A DNA stretch of 64,000 bases, from positions 1-64,000 of the IMG/VR virus record IMGVR_UViG_3300045282_000227; one strand, 5' to 3'. The DNA comes from a virus. Below are positions 22,432 through 29,047 of the stretch, piece by piece (within the stretch, counting starts at the first letter, position 1; the number at the start of each line of letters is the position of its first letter). A model generated the notes under the pieces. The model worked only from the letters and a program-made list of their open reading frames with translations, had not been told where the DNA came from and ran no database searches. Both the position numbers and the translations under genes were made by a program.

Positions 22432-22634
22432 ACGTCTATCACGGTTGTGTAGATGAGCGGGGTTCCTGGGGTTACTACCTGTACATTGACATTGTCATTG
22501 TCGCAAACACCGAGGCAGAAGCTCTAGGTCTCGCTCTCGAGAGCAATTCAGACACCAATGCGAGTCAATGGAAGATCGAACAGCTTGACTTGTCCAAGCC
22601 CGGAACGTATCATATCTCGAGAGGAGAATCTTGA
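22428..22634 (+). CDS. Small protein of unknown function (68 aa)
   Basis: Beta-alpha-beta pattern (YLYIDIVIVANTEAEALGLAL ... WKIEQLDLSKPG), like a ferredoxin-like or DUF-type small domain. Its end carries a promoter (22585) for the next gene. Confidence 0.75.
   Translation: MNVYHGCVDERGSWGYYLYIDIVIVANTEAEALGLALESNSDTNASQWKIEQLDLSKPGTYHISRGES
22585..22613 (+). promoter_or_regulatory. Sigma70-like promoter TTGACT-17-TATCAT
   Basis: -35 at 22585-22590 and -10 at 22608-22613, inside the preceding gene and 23 bases before ATG 22636, which has GAGAGGAG upstream. Confidence 0.65.
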
Positions 22635-22635
22635 C

Positions 22636-22776
22636 ATGTTCAAAATGCATCCAGTTGATTTCATCTTCATCCTGTTCTTCTGCCTCGTCGGCTTCCTCAT
22701 CGGTGGCGGACATGGTGCACTGATAGGCCTGACCGTTGCGTTAGGCATCCTGCTGTTCAGCGCTTTCTTCCTCTGA
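22636..22776 (+). CDS. Small membrane protein (46 aa)
   Basis: ATG 22636 after GAGAGGAG. Two hydrophobic helices (FIFILFFCLVGFLIGGG and LIGLTVALGILLFSAFFL) with a short HG turn, a hairpin membrane protein. It could act in lysis or superinfection exclusion, but nothing specific shows this. Confidence 0.75.
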   Translation: MFKMHPVDFIFILFFCLVGFLIGGGHGALIGLTVALGILLFSAFFL

Positions 22777-22777
22777 G

Positions 22778-23068
22778 ATGGACAAGCGCAAGCAAAAGAA
22801 GATTAAACGAGGGCTTGCAGCATATCGCAAGCCACCTTCGCCCTGTCCCAACTGTGGGAAGCCAGGTTCGCATTTCATCCCACCTTGTTTCGGTGATCCG
22901 GGAATGTGGGCATGTGCCGCATTTAATCAGTTGACACCGAAGAAACTTCTCGACGAGAATCGGCGCGACTACGATCCGGAGACTTACGGCCTGAACGAAG
23001 GCCGTATCCGAGAGCTCATTCTGCCAAATGGTTTCGACGTCGACTCAATGGGGATTTCATTCGAATGA
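22778..23068 (+). CDS. Small zinc-finger-like protein (96 aa)
   Basis: A basic start (MDKRKQKKIKRG), then CPNCGKPGSHFIPPCFG with further Cys in WACAAF: likely one zinc site of the CxxC...H/C type. The rest is charged. Overlaps thyX by four bases (ATGA). Confidence 0.75.
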   Translation: MDKRKQKKIKRGLAAYRKPPSPCPNCGKPGSHFIPPCFGDPGMWACAAFNQLTPKKLLDENRRDYDPETYGLNEGRIRELILPNGFDVDSMGISFE

Positions 23069-24021
23069 CAATTTCAGCAAAGGTGGTTGCGGACTCTGTG
23101 TCTGCAACGTCGGGTGCTCGTCTCACGACATTCGAGCTCGAGTATCCGCGATTCGTTCATGCGGAGTTCATGACCCACAGACTGTTCTCGCGCAACGCTG
23201 CTTCGTCTCGTGCCATCCCGGTCAAGCGTGCGATCGAGTTGATCCTCGAGAACACGGCCAAACCAATCCACTGGGGCAAGAACCAACCCGGAATGTCGGC
23301 CAAGGAAGAATGCGAGGCACGAATCGGTGCCGACTCTGAATTCTACGGCTACACGCGCCAAGAATGGTGGGAAGAAGCCCGTGATGCTGCCATCCTCCAT
23401 GCCCAAGGATTCGACCGTTCTGGCTATCACAAGCAGATCGTCAATCGACTCCTCGAACCATATTCACACATCAAGGTCATCTGCTCAGCGACTGAGTTCG
23501 ACAATTTCTTCCACCTGCGCCGTCACCCGGATGCACAGCCCGAGATTCGTGAGCTGGCAGACCAGATGTGGCTGGCACGCGAGAATAGTATGCCAGTGCC
23601 GCTTGATCAAGGTGAATGGCATCTTCCATATTTCAGAGATGAATACACATCTGGATTTTGGACGGAACGCCAGAAAGATATCACTTCCCTCGAGGATGCT
23701 ATCTCGATCTCGGCATCCTGCTGTGCCCAGGTGAGCTACAGGAAGCTCGACGACTCGTTGGAAAAGGCTCGCGACATCTACAAGCGATTGGTTGAATCAC
23801 AACCTGTGCATGCTTCGCCGTTCGAGCACCAAGCGACGCCGATCGAATATGGTCCGGATGCACCGAGTCCGTTCGAGATCAAAGGCGTCACGCACTTCAC
23901 GAACCTTGCAAGACTCGGTCTACCTGAGTCAATCGCAGATGCGTGGTCGGGGAACTTCCGTGGTTGGGTCCAGCACAGGCACCTGATCCCAGACAACACC
24001 AAGTGGAGATACGTCGGGTGA
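23065..24021 (+). CDS. thyX: FAD-dependent thymidylate synthase
   Basis: 318 aa. Makes dTMP from dUMP using methylene-THF, NADPH and FAD. The ThyX motif RHRxxSxNxxSxR is present at residues 37-49 as T-HRLFSRNAASSR (first Arg replaced by Thr). The C-terminal part includes HASPFEHQATP and NFRGWVQHRH, both typical. The gene overlaps its neighbours on both sides (ATGA and GTGA) and supports phage DNA synthesis. Confidence 0.93.
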   Translation: MTISAKVVADSVSATSGARLTTFELEYPRFVHAEFMTHRLFSRNAASSRAIPVKRAIELILENTAKPIHWGKNQPGMSAKEECEARIGADSEFYGYTRQEWWEEARDAAILHAQGFDRSGYHKQIVNRLLEPYSHIKVICSATEFDNFFHLRRHPDAQPEIRELADQMWLARENSMPVPLDQGEWHLPYFRDEYTSGFWTERQKDITSLEDAISISASCCAQVSYRKLDDSLEKARDIYKRLVESQPVHASPFEHQATPIEYGPDAPSPFEIKGVTHFTNLARLGLPESIADAWSGNFRGWVQHRHLIPDNTKWRYVG

Positions 24022-24323
24022 CCTACGAATATGTGGGTCAGTTCCTCCTCGTAGTCTTGTTGATGGCGGTTGTCGATGTCTGCTATGCGAGGTACACTCT
24101 CGAGATGGTCGCCAAGCGTGCAATGCCGGCGGCCCTCTGGTCTGGATCGATCATGGCGTGCGGATCATTCGTCACGGTGAACTATGTCCACGACCGGACG
24201 TTCATCTTCGCTGCCATCCTCGGTGCCTTCATTGGTACATACTACACCATCCTACATTCAAACAGGAACGACGATGAACCAGCAGCTACAGAAATTGGTG
24301 GCCACCATGGAACTGCGGTTTAA
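24018..24323 (+). CDS. Membrane protein of the DUF2061/holin-like type (101 aa)
   Basis: GTG start overlapping the thyX stop. Three hydrophobic segments: residues 5-23 (GQFLLVVLLMAVVDVCYA), 38-55 (PAALWSGSIMACGSFVTV) and 63-80 (TFIFAAILGAFIGTYYTI), then a polar tail. Similar small membrane proteins occur in phages near nucleotide genes; function unknown. Confidence 0.72.
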   Translation: MTYEYVGQFLLVVLLMAVVDVCYARYTLEMVAKRAMPAALWSGSIMACGSFVTVNYVHDRTFIFAAILGAFIGTYYTILHSNRNDDEPAATEIGGHHGTAV

Positions 24324-24438
24324 GTCAGGGAACTCGGTTCCTGTCGAGCGCGCCTATATCAAGCCAGAAGAGTGGGCGCTGGTCCGTCAGCAACTCCAAG
24401 TAGCGGATGGTCTGATCATGCTTGCGTTGAAGAAATGA
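24274..24438 (+). CDS. Small protein of unknown function (54 aa)
   Basis: ATG 24274 within the end of the preceding gene, after CAGGAACGACG. Helical and basic-hydrophobic, with SVPVERAYIKPEEWALV. Overlaps the next start by four bases, which supports translation. Confidence 0.68.
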   Translation: MNQQLQKLVATMELRFKSGNSVPVERAYIKPEEWALVRQQLQVADGLIMLALKK

Positions 24439-24803
24439 AAATCCTAGTAACCGGCGGTCGCGACTTCACAGGACGAGATCTTGTCAAGAAGACTCTTCTC
24501 GAGTTCGTCACTATCTTTGGACGACCAGAACTCCTGATCCACGGCGGTGCACGCGGTGCGGATACCATCTGCGGTGAAGAGGCCACGAAGCTCGGTATCA
24601 GAACTCTAGTGGTTCTGCCAGATTGGGAAAGGTTCAAACACACCGCGGCCATCCTGCGCAACCAAGAGATGGTTGACATGAAACCCGACTTCCTTCTCCC
24701 GTTTCCCGGTGGAAGTGGAACTCGAGATTGCATGAAAAGGGCCAAGAAAGCAGGCATTCCTTTCTACCAGTACCAAGAGCCGCTAGACGATAATTTCTTT
24801 TGA
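24435..24803 (+). CDS. YspA-type SLOG protein (DUF2493)
   Basis: 122 aa. The pattern KILVTGGRDFTGRDLV, LIHGGARGADTICGEEA and a late Pro-rich GGSGTRDCMKRAKKAG fits the YspA/DUF2493 branch of the SLOG Rossmann-like superfamily. SLOG domains bind nucleotides; in bacterial defence systems some sense NAD-derived cyclic ADP-ribose. Comparative genomics has linked YspA proteins with NADAR and macro domains in ADP-ribose networks, and here a NADAR gene lies directly downstream. Confidence 0.85.
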   Translation: MKILVTGGRDFTGRDLVKKTLLEFVTIFGRPELLIHGGARGADTICGEEATKLGIRTLVVLPDWERFKHTAAILRNQEMVDMKPDFLLPFPGGSGTRDCMKRAKKAGIPFYQYQEPLDDNFF

Positions 24804-24931
24804 AGTTTCCTTGTAAGTCATTGAAATCCATTGACAAACACGATTTAGACTCCGTTTGGCATTTTCAATAGAATCAATGGGTTAGCGAGTGAAAAGATTT
24901 ATGACCAGAACGCAAATACAACACATTCTTC

Positions 24932-24939
24932 TCTAAATA
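24932..24939 (+). promoter_or_regulatory. Late promoter core TCTAAATA before the NADAR gene
   Basis: The last A of the core is 6 bases before ATG 24945, so the expected start site is the A of the start codon. There is no ribosome binding site in between. Confidence 0.55.
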
Positions 24940-24944
24940 CACGG

Positions 24945-25415
24945 ATGAAGAAGATTGTTGAGTTCAGGCATCAATACAATTGGTTGAGTAATTTCTTTGC
25001 CTCACCGATCGAGTCTGCCTGTGGCCTAACCTTCCCAACGGCTGAACATTGCTACCAGGCACAGAAGTCTCTGAACCCAGAGATCCATCTTCTGATGTCG
25101 AAATTGTGCTTCCCCTCACACGCCAAGAAGTTCGGACAGACAATCAGGATTCGCCCAGGTTGGATGGACTGCAGAGTTGCCGTCATGCGCAACGTGATTG
25201 AGGCCAAGTTCGAACAGCATCCCGTCCTTGCAAACTGCCTTGTGAATACAGACGATGCCGAACTGATTGAGGGCAACGAATGGGGTGATCGCTTCTGGGG
25301 TGTGTACAACGGCGAAGGCGAGAACTGGCTCGGAAGGATTCTGATGGAACGCCGTTCGATTCTTCAAGGTAAGATCCCGAGCCTCCCGTGGGAAACAATA
25401 TCTCGACGTTCTTGA
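24945..25415 (+). CDS. NADAR (YbiA-like) N-glycosidase
   Basis: 156 aa. The family landmarks are visible: FRHQYNWLSNFFASPI, TAEHCYQAQKSL, a central WMDCRVAVMRNVIEAKFEQHP helix and the WGDRFWGVYNGEGENWLGRILM motif near the C-terminus. NADAR proteins cut N-glycosidic bonds; recent work shows members that remove ADP-ribose from guanine in DNA and so undo DarT toxins. The gene follows a SLOG gene and starts 5 bases after a late core. Confidence 0.88.
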   Translation: MKKIVEFRHQYNWLSNFFASPIESACGLTFPTAEHCYQAQKSLNPEIHLLMSKLCFPSHAKKFGQTIRIRPGWMDCRVAVMRNVIEAKFEQHPVLANCLVNTDDAELIEGNEWGDRFWGVYNGEGENWLGRILMERRSILQGKIPSLPWETISRRS

Positions 25416-25440
25416 GTTCCACACGGTCCCACCGTATCAT
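25412..25440 (+). promoter_or_regulatory. Sigma70-like promoter TTGAGT-17-TATCAT
   Basis: -35 TTGAGT at 25412-25417 overlaps the stop of the NADAR gene; -10 TATCAT at 25435-25440. The short reading frame at 25447 starts 6 bases later. Confidence 0.65.
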
Positions 25441-25446
25441 TTGATT

Positions 25447-25470
25447 ATGAATCCAGTGAGTTCAATATGA
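25447..25470 (+). CDS. Seven-codon leader peptide MNPVSSI (candidate)
   Basis: ATG 25447 lies 6 bases after the -10 box, in the same position as the starts of 5861, 13065, 19539 and 26238. It ends in TGA 25468-25470, which overlaps the queD-like ATG at 25467 as ATGA. It could load ribosomes at the 5' end and couple translation of the next gene. Confidence 0.45.
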   Translation: MNPVSSI

Positions 25471-25973
25471 GCAAGCGTTTCGTTTCGACCAAAGAATACA
25501 AGGACCTCGGCCCGGTTGCATATCACCAATGGCGCGATCGCGACGGGAATTGCAACCTCCTCCACGGCTACAGCCTGAGCTTCTATTTCGAGTTCGAGTC
25601 AGACAGTCTCGACTTCCGGAATTGGGTGGTGGACTACGGTTCGCTGAAGCCCTTGAAAGACACTCTCGAGGACTGGTTCGACCACACTCTGCTCGTGGCG
25701 TCCGATGATCCGATGTACGCCGAACTGGTGCGCTTGGGTGAGCTCGGCCTCGCCAAGATCACTGAAGTCGAAGCCACGGGCTGTGAAGCCCTGGCAGATT
25801 TCATATACAAGTGGATCAACTCTGGCTTCCTCCAAGACCTCGGTTGCCCGAAAGACGTCTGGTGCTCCAAGGTCCAGGTTCGTGAGACCGAGCGCAACAT
25901 GGCATTCCGTCAAGGTCACCGAGAGGACAACGAAGATCTGTTCTGTCCATCTGCCATGTATCGGAGGAACTGA
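25467..25973 (+). CDS. queD: QueD-like 6-carboxytetrahydropterin synthase family protein
   Basis: 168 aa. The core has GNCNLLHGYSL (catalytic Cys and Zn-binding His), LDFRNWVVDYGSLKPLK (the [M/W]VxDF strand and helix), FDHTLLVASDD and later VQVRETERNMA, which are the QueD/PTPS landmarks. The usual HGH is HGY, as in a subfamily I know from bacteria and phages; the upstream YHQW His may be the second ligand. The product could feed queuosine or 7-deazaguanine DNA modification. No other genes of that pathway are seen in the window. Confidence 0.8.
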   Translation: MSKRFVSTKEYKDLGPVAYHQWRDRDGNCNLLHGYSLSFYFEFESDSLDFRNWVVDYGSLKPLKDTLEDWFDHTLLVASDDPMYAELVRLGELGLAKITEVEATGCEALADFIYKWINSGFLQDLGCPKDVWCSKVQVRETERNMAFRQGHREDNEDLFCPSAMYRRN

Positions 25974-26206
25974 TGTTCAGTGACCAAGCAATCCAGAATT
26001 TCATAACCAATGGCGTGAAGCACCGCATCGAAGTTTCGTTGCTGAAACTGAATCTCGCTCTAGAAGATGCTCGTAAGCTCGGTATCGAACTGACTTTGTA
26101 TTCTTACTATGACAGTGGTAAGCAGTTTGGCAAGGTGGAATACAAGAATCCGCTACCTCCACAAGCACCAAGCGAGCGTTGGGTCGGAGATCGACAAGAC
26201 ACTTGA
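25973..26206 (+). CDS. Small protein of unknown function (77 aa)
   Basis: ATG 25973 overlaps the previous stop by one base (TGATG). Helical first half (RIEVSLLKLNLALEDARKLG), then beta (ELTLYSYYDSGKQFG) and a Pro-rich end. Its stop TGA is within the -35 box of the next promoter. Confidence 0.75.
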   Translation: MFSDQAIQNFITNGVKHRIEVSLLKLNLALEDARKLGIELTLYSYYDSGKQFGKVEYKNPLPPQAPSERWVGDRQDT

Positions 26207-26231
26207 CACCATAAACGAATTCCATTAGTAT
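26203..26231 (+). promoter_or_regulatory. Sigma70-like promoter TTGACA-17-TAGTAT
   Basis: -35 at 26203-26208 with the previous TGA stop inside it, -10 TAGTAT at 26226-26231. ATG 26238 follows after 6 bases. Confidence 0.68.
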
Positions 26232-26237
26232 GGTGGG

Positions 26238-27002
26238 ATGGTAGAGCCAGATACTCTAAATACAGATGTCTCTAATTTCAGACTCTGTATGATCAAGAAC
26301 TTGCAAGATCTGGCTGTTCAATTCGTCGAACAAGAGTTCAAGGCGCAAGTCGAATTCATCAAGAATCGATATGAGTTTGGATCTGAGTACGATCCGAAGC
26401 TCATCGTAAACCACAAATCAACTGCAAGACAGCACGAGGGCGGCATCATTGATGGTCGTCCTTACATACAGGTTGTCCTCTACGAGATCGAGGATTATGT
26501 CGGCAAGGTCGACGAAGACGTTCAATTCAACGAATATGACTTCATCAAGAATGATCCAGACATCGGAAACATCAAGGCCAACTGGAAACGCTACCTAGCT
26601 TGCATCATCGCGCACGAGCTGGCACACACGGTCACGTTTCACTCACTACCAGGTCTTCGTGAACATGTGGCCAGCTTCTATCCACACAAGGTTGCCAAGG
26701 ATTGGAGACGCGATCATGGTCTTCTCTGGAGGGCGGTTTACCGTGAAATCAGAGTTTGGATCCGTTCGAGAGAGTTCCCGGTTCGAATGGTCTATGATAG
26801 CTCCAAGCTCAAACTCACGAAGACCAAGGCCGGCCAGAAGATCTATGTCAACTTCAATGTCTTGAACGATGACGAGTGGAGTGTGATCCATAGTTACGTG
26901 AAGCGCGAGGGACGGATTTATGCCATCAAGCCAGTCGGACTGATGGAGACAACATTCAAGGATTTCAAAGAAATCAGGAAGTGGTTGATCGGAAAGACTT
27001 GA
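26238..27002 (+). CDS. SprT-like zinc metallopeptidase (254 aa), leaderless start
   Basis: The active-site helix IIAHELAHTVTF carries HExxH at residues 126-130, and a third ligand is likely in RDHGLLWRAVYREI (about 162), an arrangement typical of SprT/SPRTN-like and related phage peptidases. Target unknown; SPRTN cuts proteins crosslinked to DNA. ATG 26238 is 6 bases after the -10 box and there is no ribosome binding site. The C-terminal 80 residues are a beta-rich domain without a recognised zinc ribbon. A TAAATA core at 26257 lies inside the gene and probably means nothing. Confidence 0.8.
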   Translation: MVEPDTLNTDVSNFRLCMIKNLQDLAVQFVEQEFKAQVEFIKNRYEFGSEYDPKLIVNHKSTARQHEGGIIDGRPYIQVVLYEIEDYVGKVDEDVQFNEYDFIKNDPDIGNIKANWKRYLACIIAHELAHTVTFHSLPGLREHVASFYPHKVAKDWRRDHGLLWRAVYREIRVWIRSREFPVRMVYDSSKLKLTKTKAGQKIYVNFNVLNDDEWSVIHSYVKREGRIYAIKPVGLMETTFKDFKEIRKWLIGKT

Positions 27003-27027
27003 CAAGAACTGTCATATCTGACATAAT
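26999..27027 (+). promoter_or_regulatory. Sigma70-like promoter TTGACA-17-CATAAT
   Basis: The TGA stop of the metallopeptidase gene lies in the -35 box (26999-27004); -10 at 27022-27027. The RNA ligase ATG is at 27056. Confidence 0.68.
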
Positions 27028-27055
27028 TAGTGACAATTGAGATTGGACTCATACT

Positions 27056-28111
27056 ATGCGCAAACTCGTGACACTCCGCCGTATCAAAGACATCCAGCCC
27101 ATCCCGAATGCCGACGCTATCGAAGTCGCAACGGTTGATGGTTGGAAAGTCGTCGTCAAGAAAGGTGAATTCAAGATCAACGATCTTGTCATCTATTTCG
27201 AGATCGACTCAGTCCTTCCACAGGGACGCGAAGAGTTCGAGTTCCTCATGCCACGCGGCTGCAAGTCCTGGACGACAGAAGACAACGATACTCTGGTCGG
27301 CCACCGTCTCCGTTCGATCAAGCTCCGCGGCCAGGTCTCGCAGGGTCTGATCATTCCCGTGGATCCAAAAGTCGTAGACATTGATTTCGACACTGAAGGT
27401 GATATGAGTCATATCTTCGGCGTCAAGAAGTACGAAATGCCGATCTCCCCGCAGATGGCCGGACAGATCCGTGGCAACTATCCAGGTTGGTTGCCGAAGA
27501 CCGATCAGGAGCGCGTCCAGAACTGCCACGATGTGATCCCACCGGGCTTGTACACAGTCGAGGAGAAGATGGAAGGTTCAAGCATGACCATCTACCACGA
27601 CAGTGAATCACTCGGCGTCACCTCTCGGAATGTCGATCTCAAGCTCGATCAAGAAGGCAACATCTTCGTCGATCTAGCCAAAGACACTGGACTGTTCGAG
27701 GGTCTGACGAATTGGTCTGTGAACAACCCTGGCATGAGAATTGCCATCCGTGGCGAACTGCTAGGTCCTGGTGTACAAGGCAATATCTACCGGAACCAGC
27801 ACAATATCTTCCATATCTTTGACATCTGGATCGATGGCGAGTATCTCACGTATGCTGAGCGCTCTGATTTCTTCGAAGCACACCTCTTGCCGCATGTCAA
27901 CAGAAACCACACCGTCGACTTCGCTAAGGAACTCTTTCGGGCTGCTCTACCTGTTCCGATCGAAACGCTGATCGCACTGGCAGATGGTCAGTCTGGTTAC
28001 TTCCCGACTTTGAGGGAAGGTTTGGTCTTCAAGAGTACGTTCAGAACACCGTCAGGCGTGTTCAGCTTTAAGTCTGTGTCTCAGAAGTATCTCTTAGCTG
28101 AGAAGCAGTAA
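27056..28111 (+). CDS. RNA ligase, Rnl5 (DraRnl)-like
   Basis: 351 aa. The N-terminal 110 residues are an OB-like domain (RKLVTLRRIKDIQPIPNADA...), as in the Deinococcus-type Rnl5 family. The nucleotidyltransferase domain has motif I EEKMEGSS with the AMP-accepting Lys at 171, then SRNVDLKL (motif Ia/III area), AIRGELLGPGVQGN (motif III-like) and a final REGLVFKS...FSFKSVSQKYLL (motifs IV and V). It seals RNA nicks or breaks. It is a second RNA ligase beside Rnl1 at 36443. Its end overlaps the minus-strand gene at 28068 by 44 bases. Confidence 0.9.
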   Translation: MRKLVTLRRIKDIQPIPNADAIEVATVDGWKVVVKKGEFKINDLVIYFEIDSVLPQGREEFEFLMPRGCKSWTTEDNDTLVGHRLRSIKLRGQVSQGLIIPVDPKVVDIDFDTEGDMSHIFGVKKYEMPISPQMAGQIRGNYPGWLPKTDQERVQNCHDVIPPGLYTVEEKMEGSSMTIYHDSESLGVTSRNVDLKLDQEGNIFVDLAKDTGLFEGLTNWSVNNPGMRIAIRGELLGPGVQGNIYRNQHNIFHIFDIWIDGEYLTYAERSDFFEAHLLPHVNRNHTVDFAKELFRAALPVPIETLIALADGQSGYFPTLREGLVFKSTFRTPSGVFSFKSVSQKYLLAEKQ

Positions 28112-28418
28112 GTCGATTCACCAAGATTTGCAGGAGCGCAGTCTGTGACTTCAGCTGCGCATTCTGTACTGTGAGTTTCCGAATCGTTTCGATAGCCGAC
28201 TTGTTTTCGCCACCGACGGACATCATGTCGGCCTTGAGAGCCTTGACCTCTGCCAAGGCATTTTCTCTCTGACGAATCAAGAGATCGATCACATCTGTTT
28301 CGGCTCGATCCTTTGCAAGTTCGAGTCGGTCCTTACTGATACGGCGTAGGAAAACGAAAGCGCCGAGAACGGCGCTTAGAAATGCCCCACCGAGGAAGGT
28401 AGTAAGATCAAGGGTCAC
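28068..28418 (-). CDS. Membrane-anchored coiled-coil protein (116 aa)
   Basis: The start MTLDLTTFLGGAFLSAVLGAFVFL is a single N-terminal membrane helix, followed by an Arg/Lys/Glu-rich coiled coil through the whole periplasmic part (ISKDRLELAKDRAETDVIDL, ALAEVKALKADM). This is the layout of a phage inner-membrane spanin (Rz). The partner could be the lipoprotein at 38761, but that is speculative. It overlaps the 28415 gene by four bases and converges with RNA ligase. Confidence 0.65.
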   Translation of the reverse strand: MTLDLTTFLGGAFLSAVLGAFVFLRRISKDRLELAKDRAETDVIDLLIRQRENALAEVKALKADMMSVGGENKSAIETIRKLTVQNAQLKSQTALLQILVNRLTASQLRDTSETQT

Positions 28419-28693
28419 GATAGTAGTTTGATAAGGTATCGGCGAAAACGGCCTTTCTGCCTATACTCGTGCCATGATTTGTGTCCTTCGAGATCGCTGT
28501 CTGGGAAGGCCCTATCTATCACGGATTGAATTTTGGCTTGTAAAGCAAGTCCTTGGGCTTCACATTCTACCAATCGAGCGTCGTAGAACTCAACATCTTG
28601 ACGAAGGTCTTGGACTAGAATGAGAATCTGAGTAAGGAGGGCGTCAGAATCAGGCGTCGGGGTCATGGAAGAAGGGCTGAGTATGGGGTTCAC
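28415..28693 (-). CDS. Small helical protein of unknown function (92 aa)
   Basis: GTG start at 28693 (ATG at 28666 is an alternative). A late core (TAAATA on this strand, 28702-28697) lies three bases before the GTG. Coiled-coil-like middle (LTQILILVQDLRQDVEFYDARLVECE) and a basic end. Coupled (ATGA) to the membrane protein downstream at 28418. Confidence 0.7.
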   Translation of the reverse strand: MNPILSPSSMTPTPDSDALLTQILILVQDLRQDVEFYDARLVECEAQGLALQAKIQSVIDRAFPDSDLEGHKSWHEYRQKGRFRRYLIKLLS

Positions 28694-28696
28694 ACA

Positions 28697-28702
28697 TATT
28701 TA
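28697..28702 (-). promoter_or_regulatory. Late promoter core TAAATA, minus strand
   Basis: CTTAAATA on the minus strand, three bases before the GTG at 28693. Confidence 0.5.
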
Positions 28703-28715
28703 AGAGATTTGAGAC

Positions 28716-28723
28716 CTTAAATA
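28716..28723 (+). promoter_or_regulatory. Late promoter core CTTAAATA, plus strand
   Basis: CTTAAATA at 28716-28723, 24 bases before ATG 28748. With the minus-strand core it forms a divergent late promoter pair that separates the spanin-like genes from the fibre genes. Confidence 0.55.
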
Positions 28724-28747
28724 TCATTGATAATACAGGTGGATTCT

Positions 28748-29047
28748 ATGGCTGTCACGAAAGCTAACGTCATTACATTACTAGCCTCTGGAGCCAATTG
28801 GACTACTGGTGCTGGTGCCCGAAAGGCCAACGGTAAACCCTGCGCGCCGTGCCATCCACTCGCCGTGAAATGGGACCTCGAGGGTGCGCTCATGAAGCTC
28901 TGCCGAGCCGATACGCCTGGCAACTATACAACCTATCACGCACTTCTCGCGAATATCGAAAGCAACATTCCTGGTCACCAGAAAGACATCGGAAGATGGA
29001 ACGATGGTCAGGTCTGGAATGCAATTCTAGGAATCCTCAATGCTTGA
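28748..29047 (+). CDS. DUF6197-like protein (99 aa)
   Basis: ATG 28748 after AGGTGGATTCT. The order KPCAPCHPLAVKWDLEGALMKLC, then a helix and IGRWNDGQVWNAILGIL recalls the DUF6197 pattern (GAL...WND...evl..L). Function of that family is unknown. It lies before the fibre genes and overlaps the next start by 8 bases. Confidence 0.6.
   Translation: MAVTKANVITLLASGANWTTGAGARKANGKPCAPCHPLAVKWDLEGALMKLCRADTPGNYTTYHALLANIESNIPGHQKDIGRWNDGQVWNAILGILNA

Noticed and set aside
24831-24860. TTGACA in the gap after the SLOG gene as a promoter
   Set aside because: No acceptable -10 box stands 16-18 bases downstream, unlike at all other sites.
24901-24936. ATG at 24901 as the start of an 11-codon peptide
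   Set aside because: No ribosome binding site or promoter spacing supports it, in contrast to 25447.
26257-26262. TAAATA inside the metallopeptidase gene as a late promoter
   Set aside because: It lies within the first codons of a gene with a strong early promoter, and no start codon with suitable frame and spacing follows.
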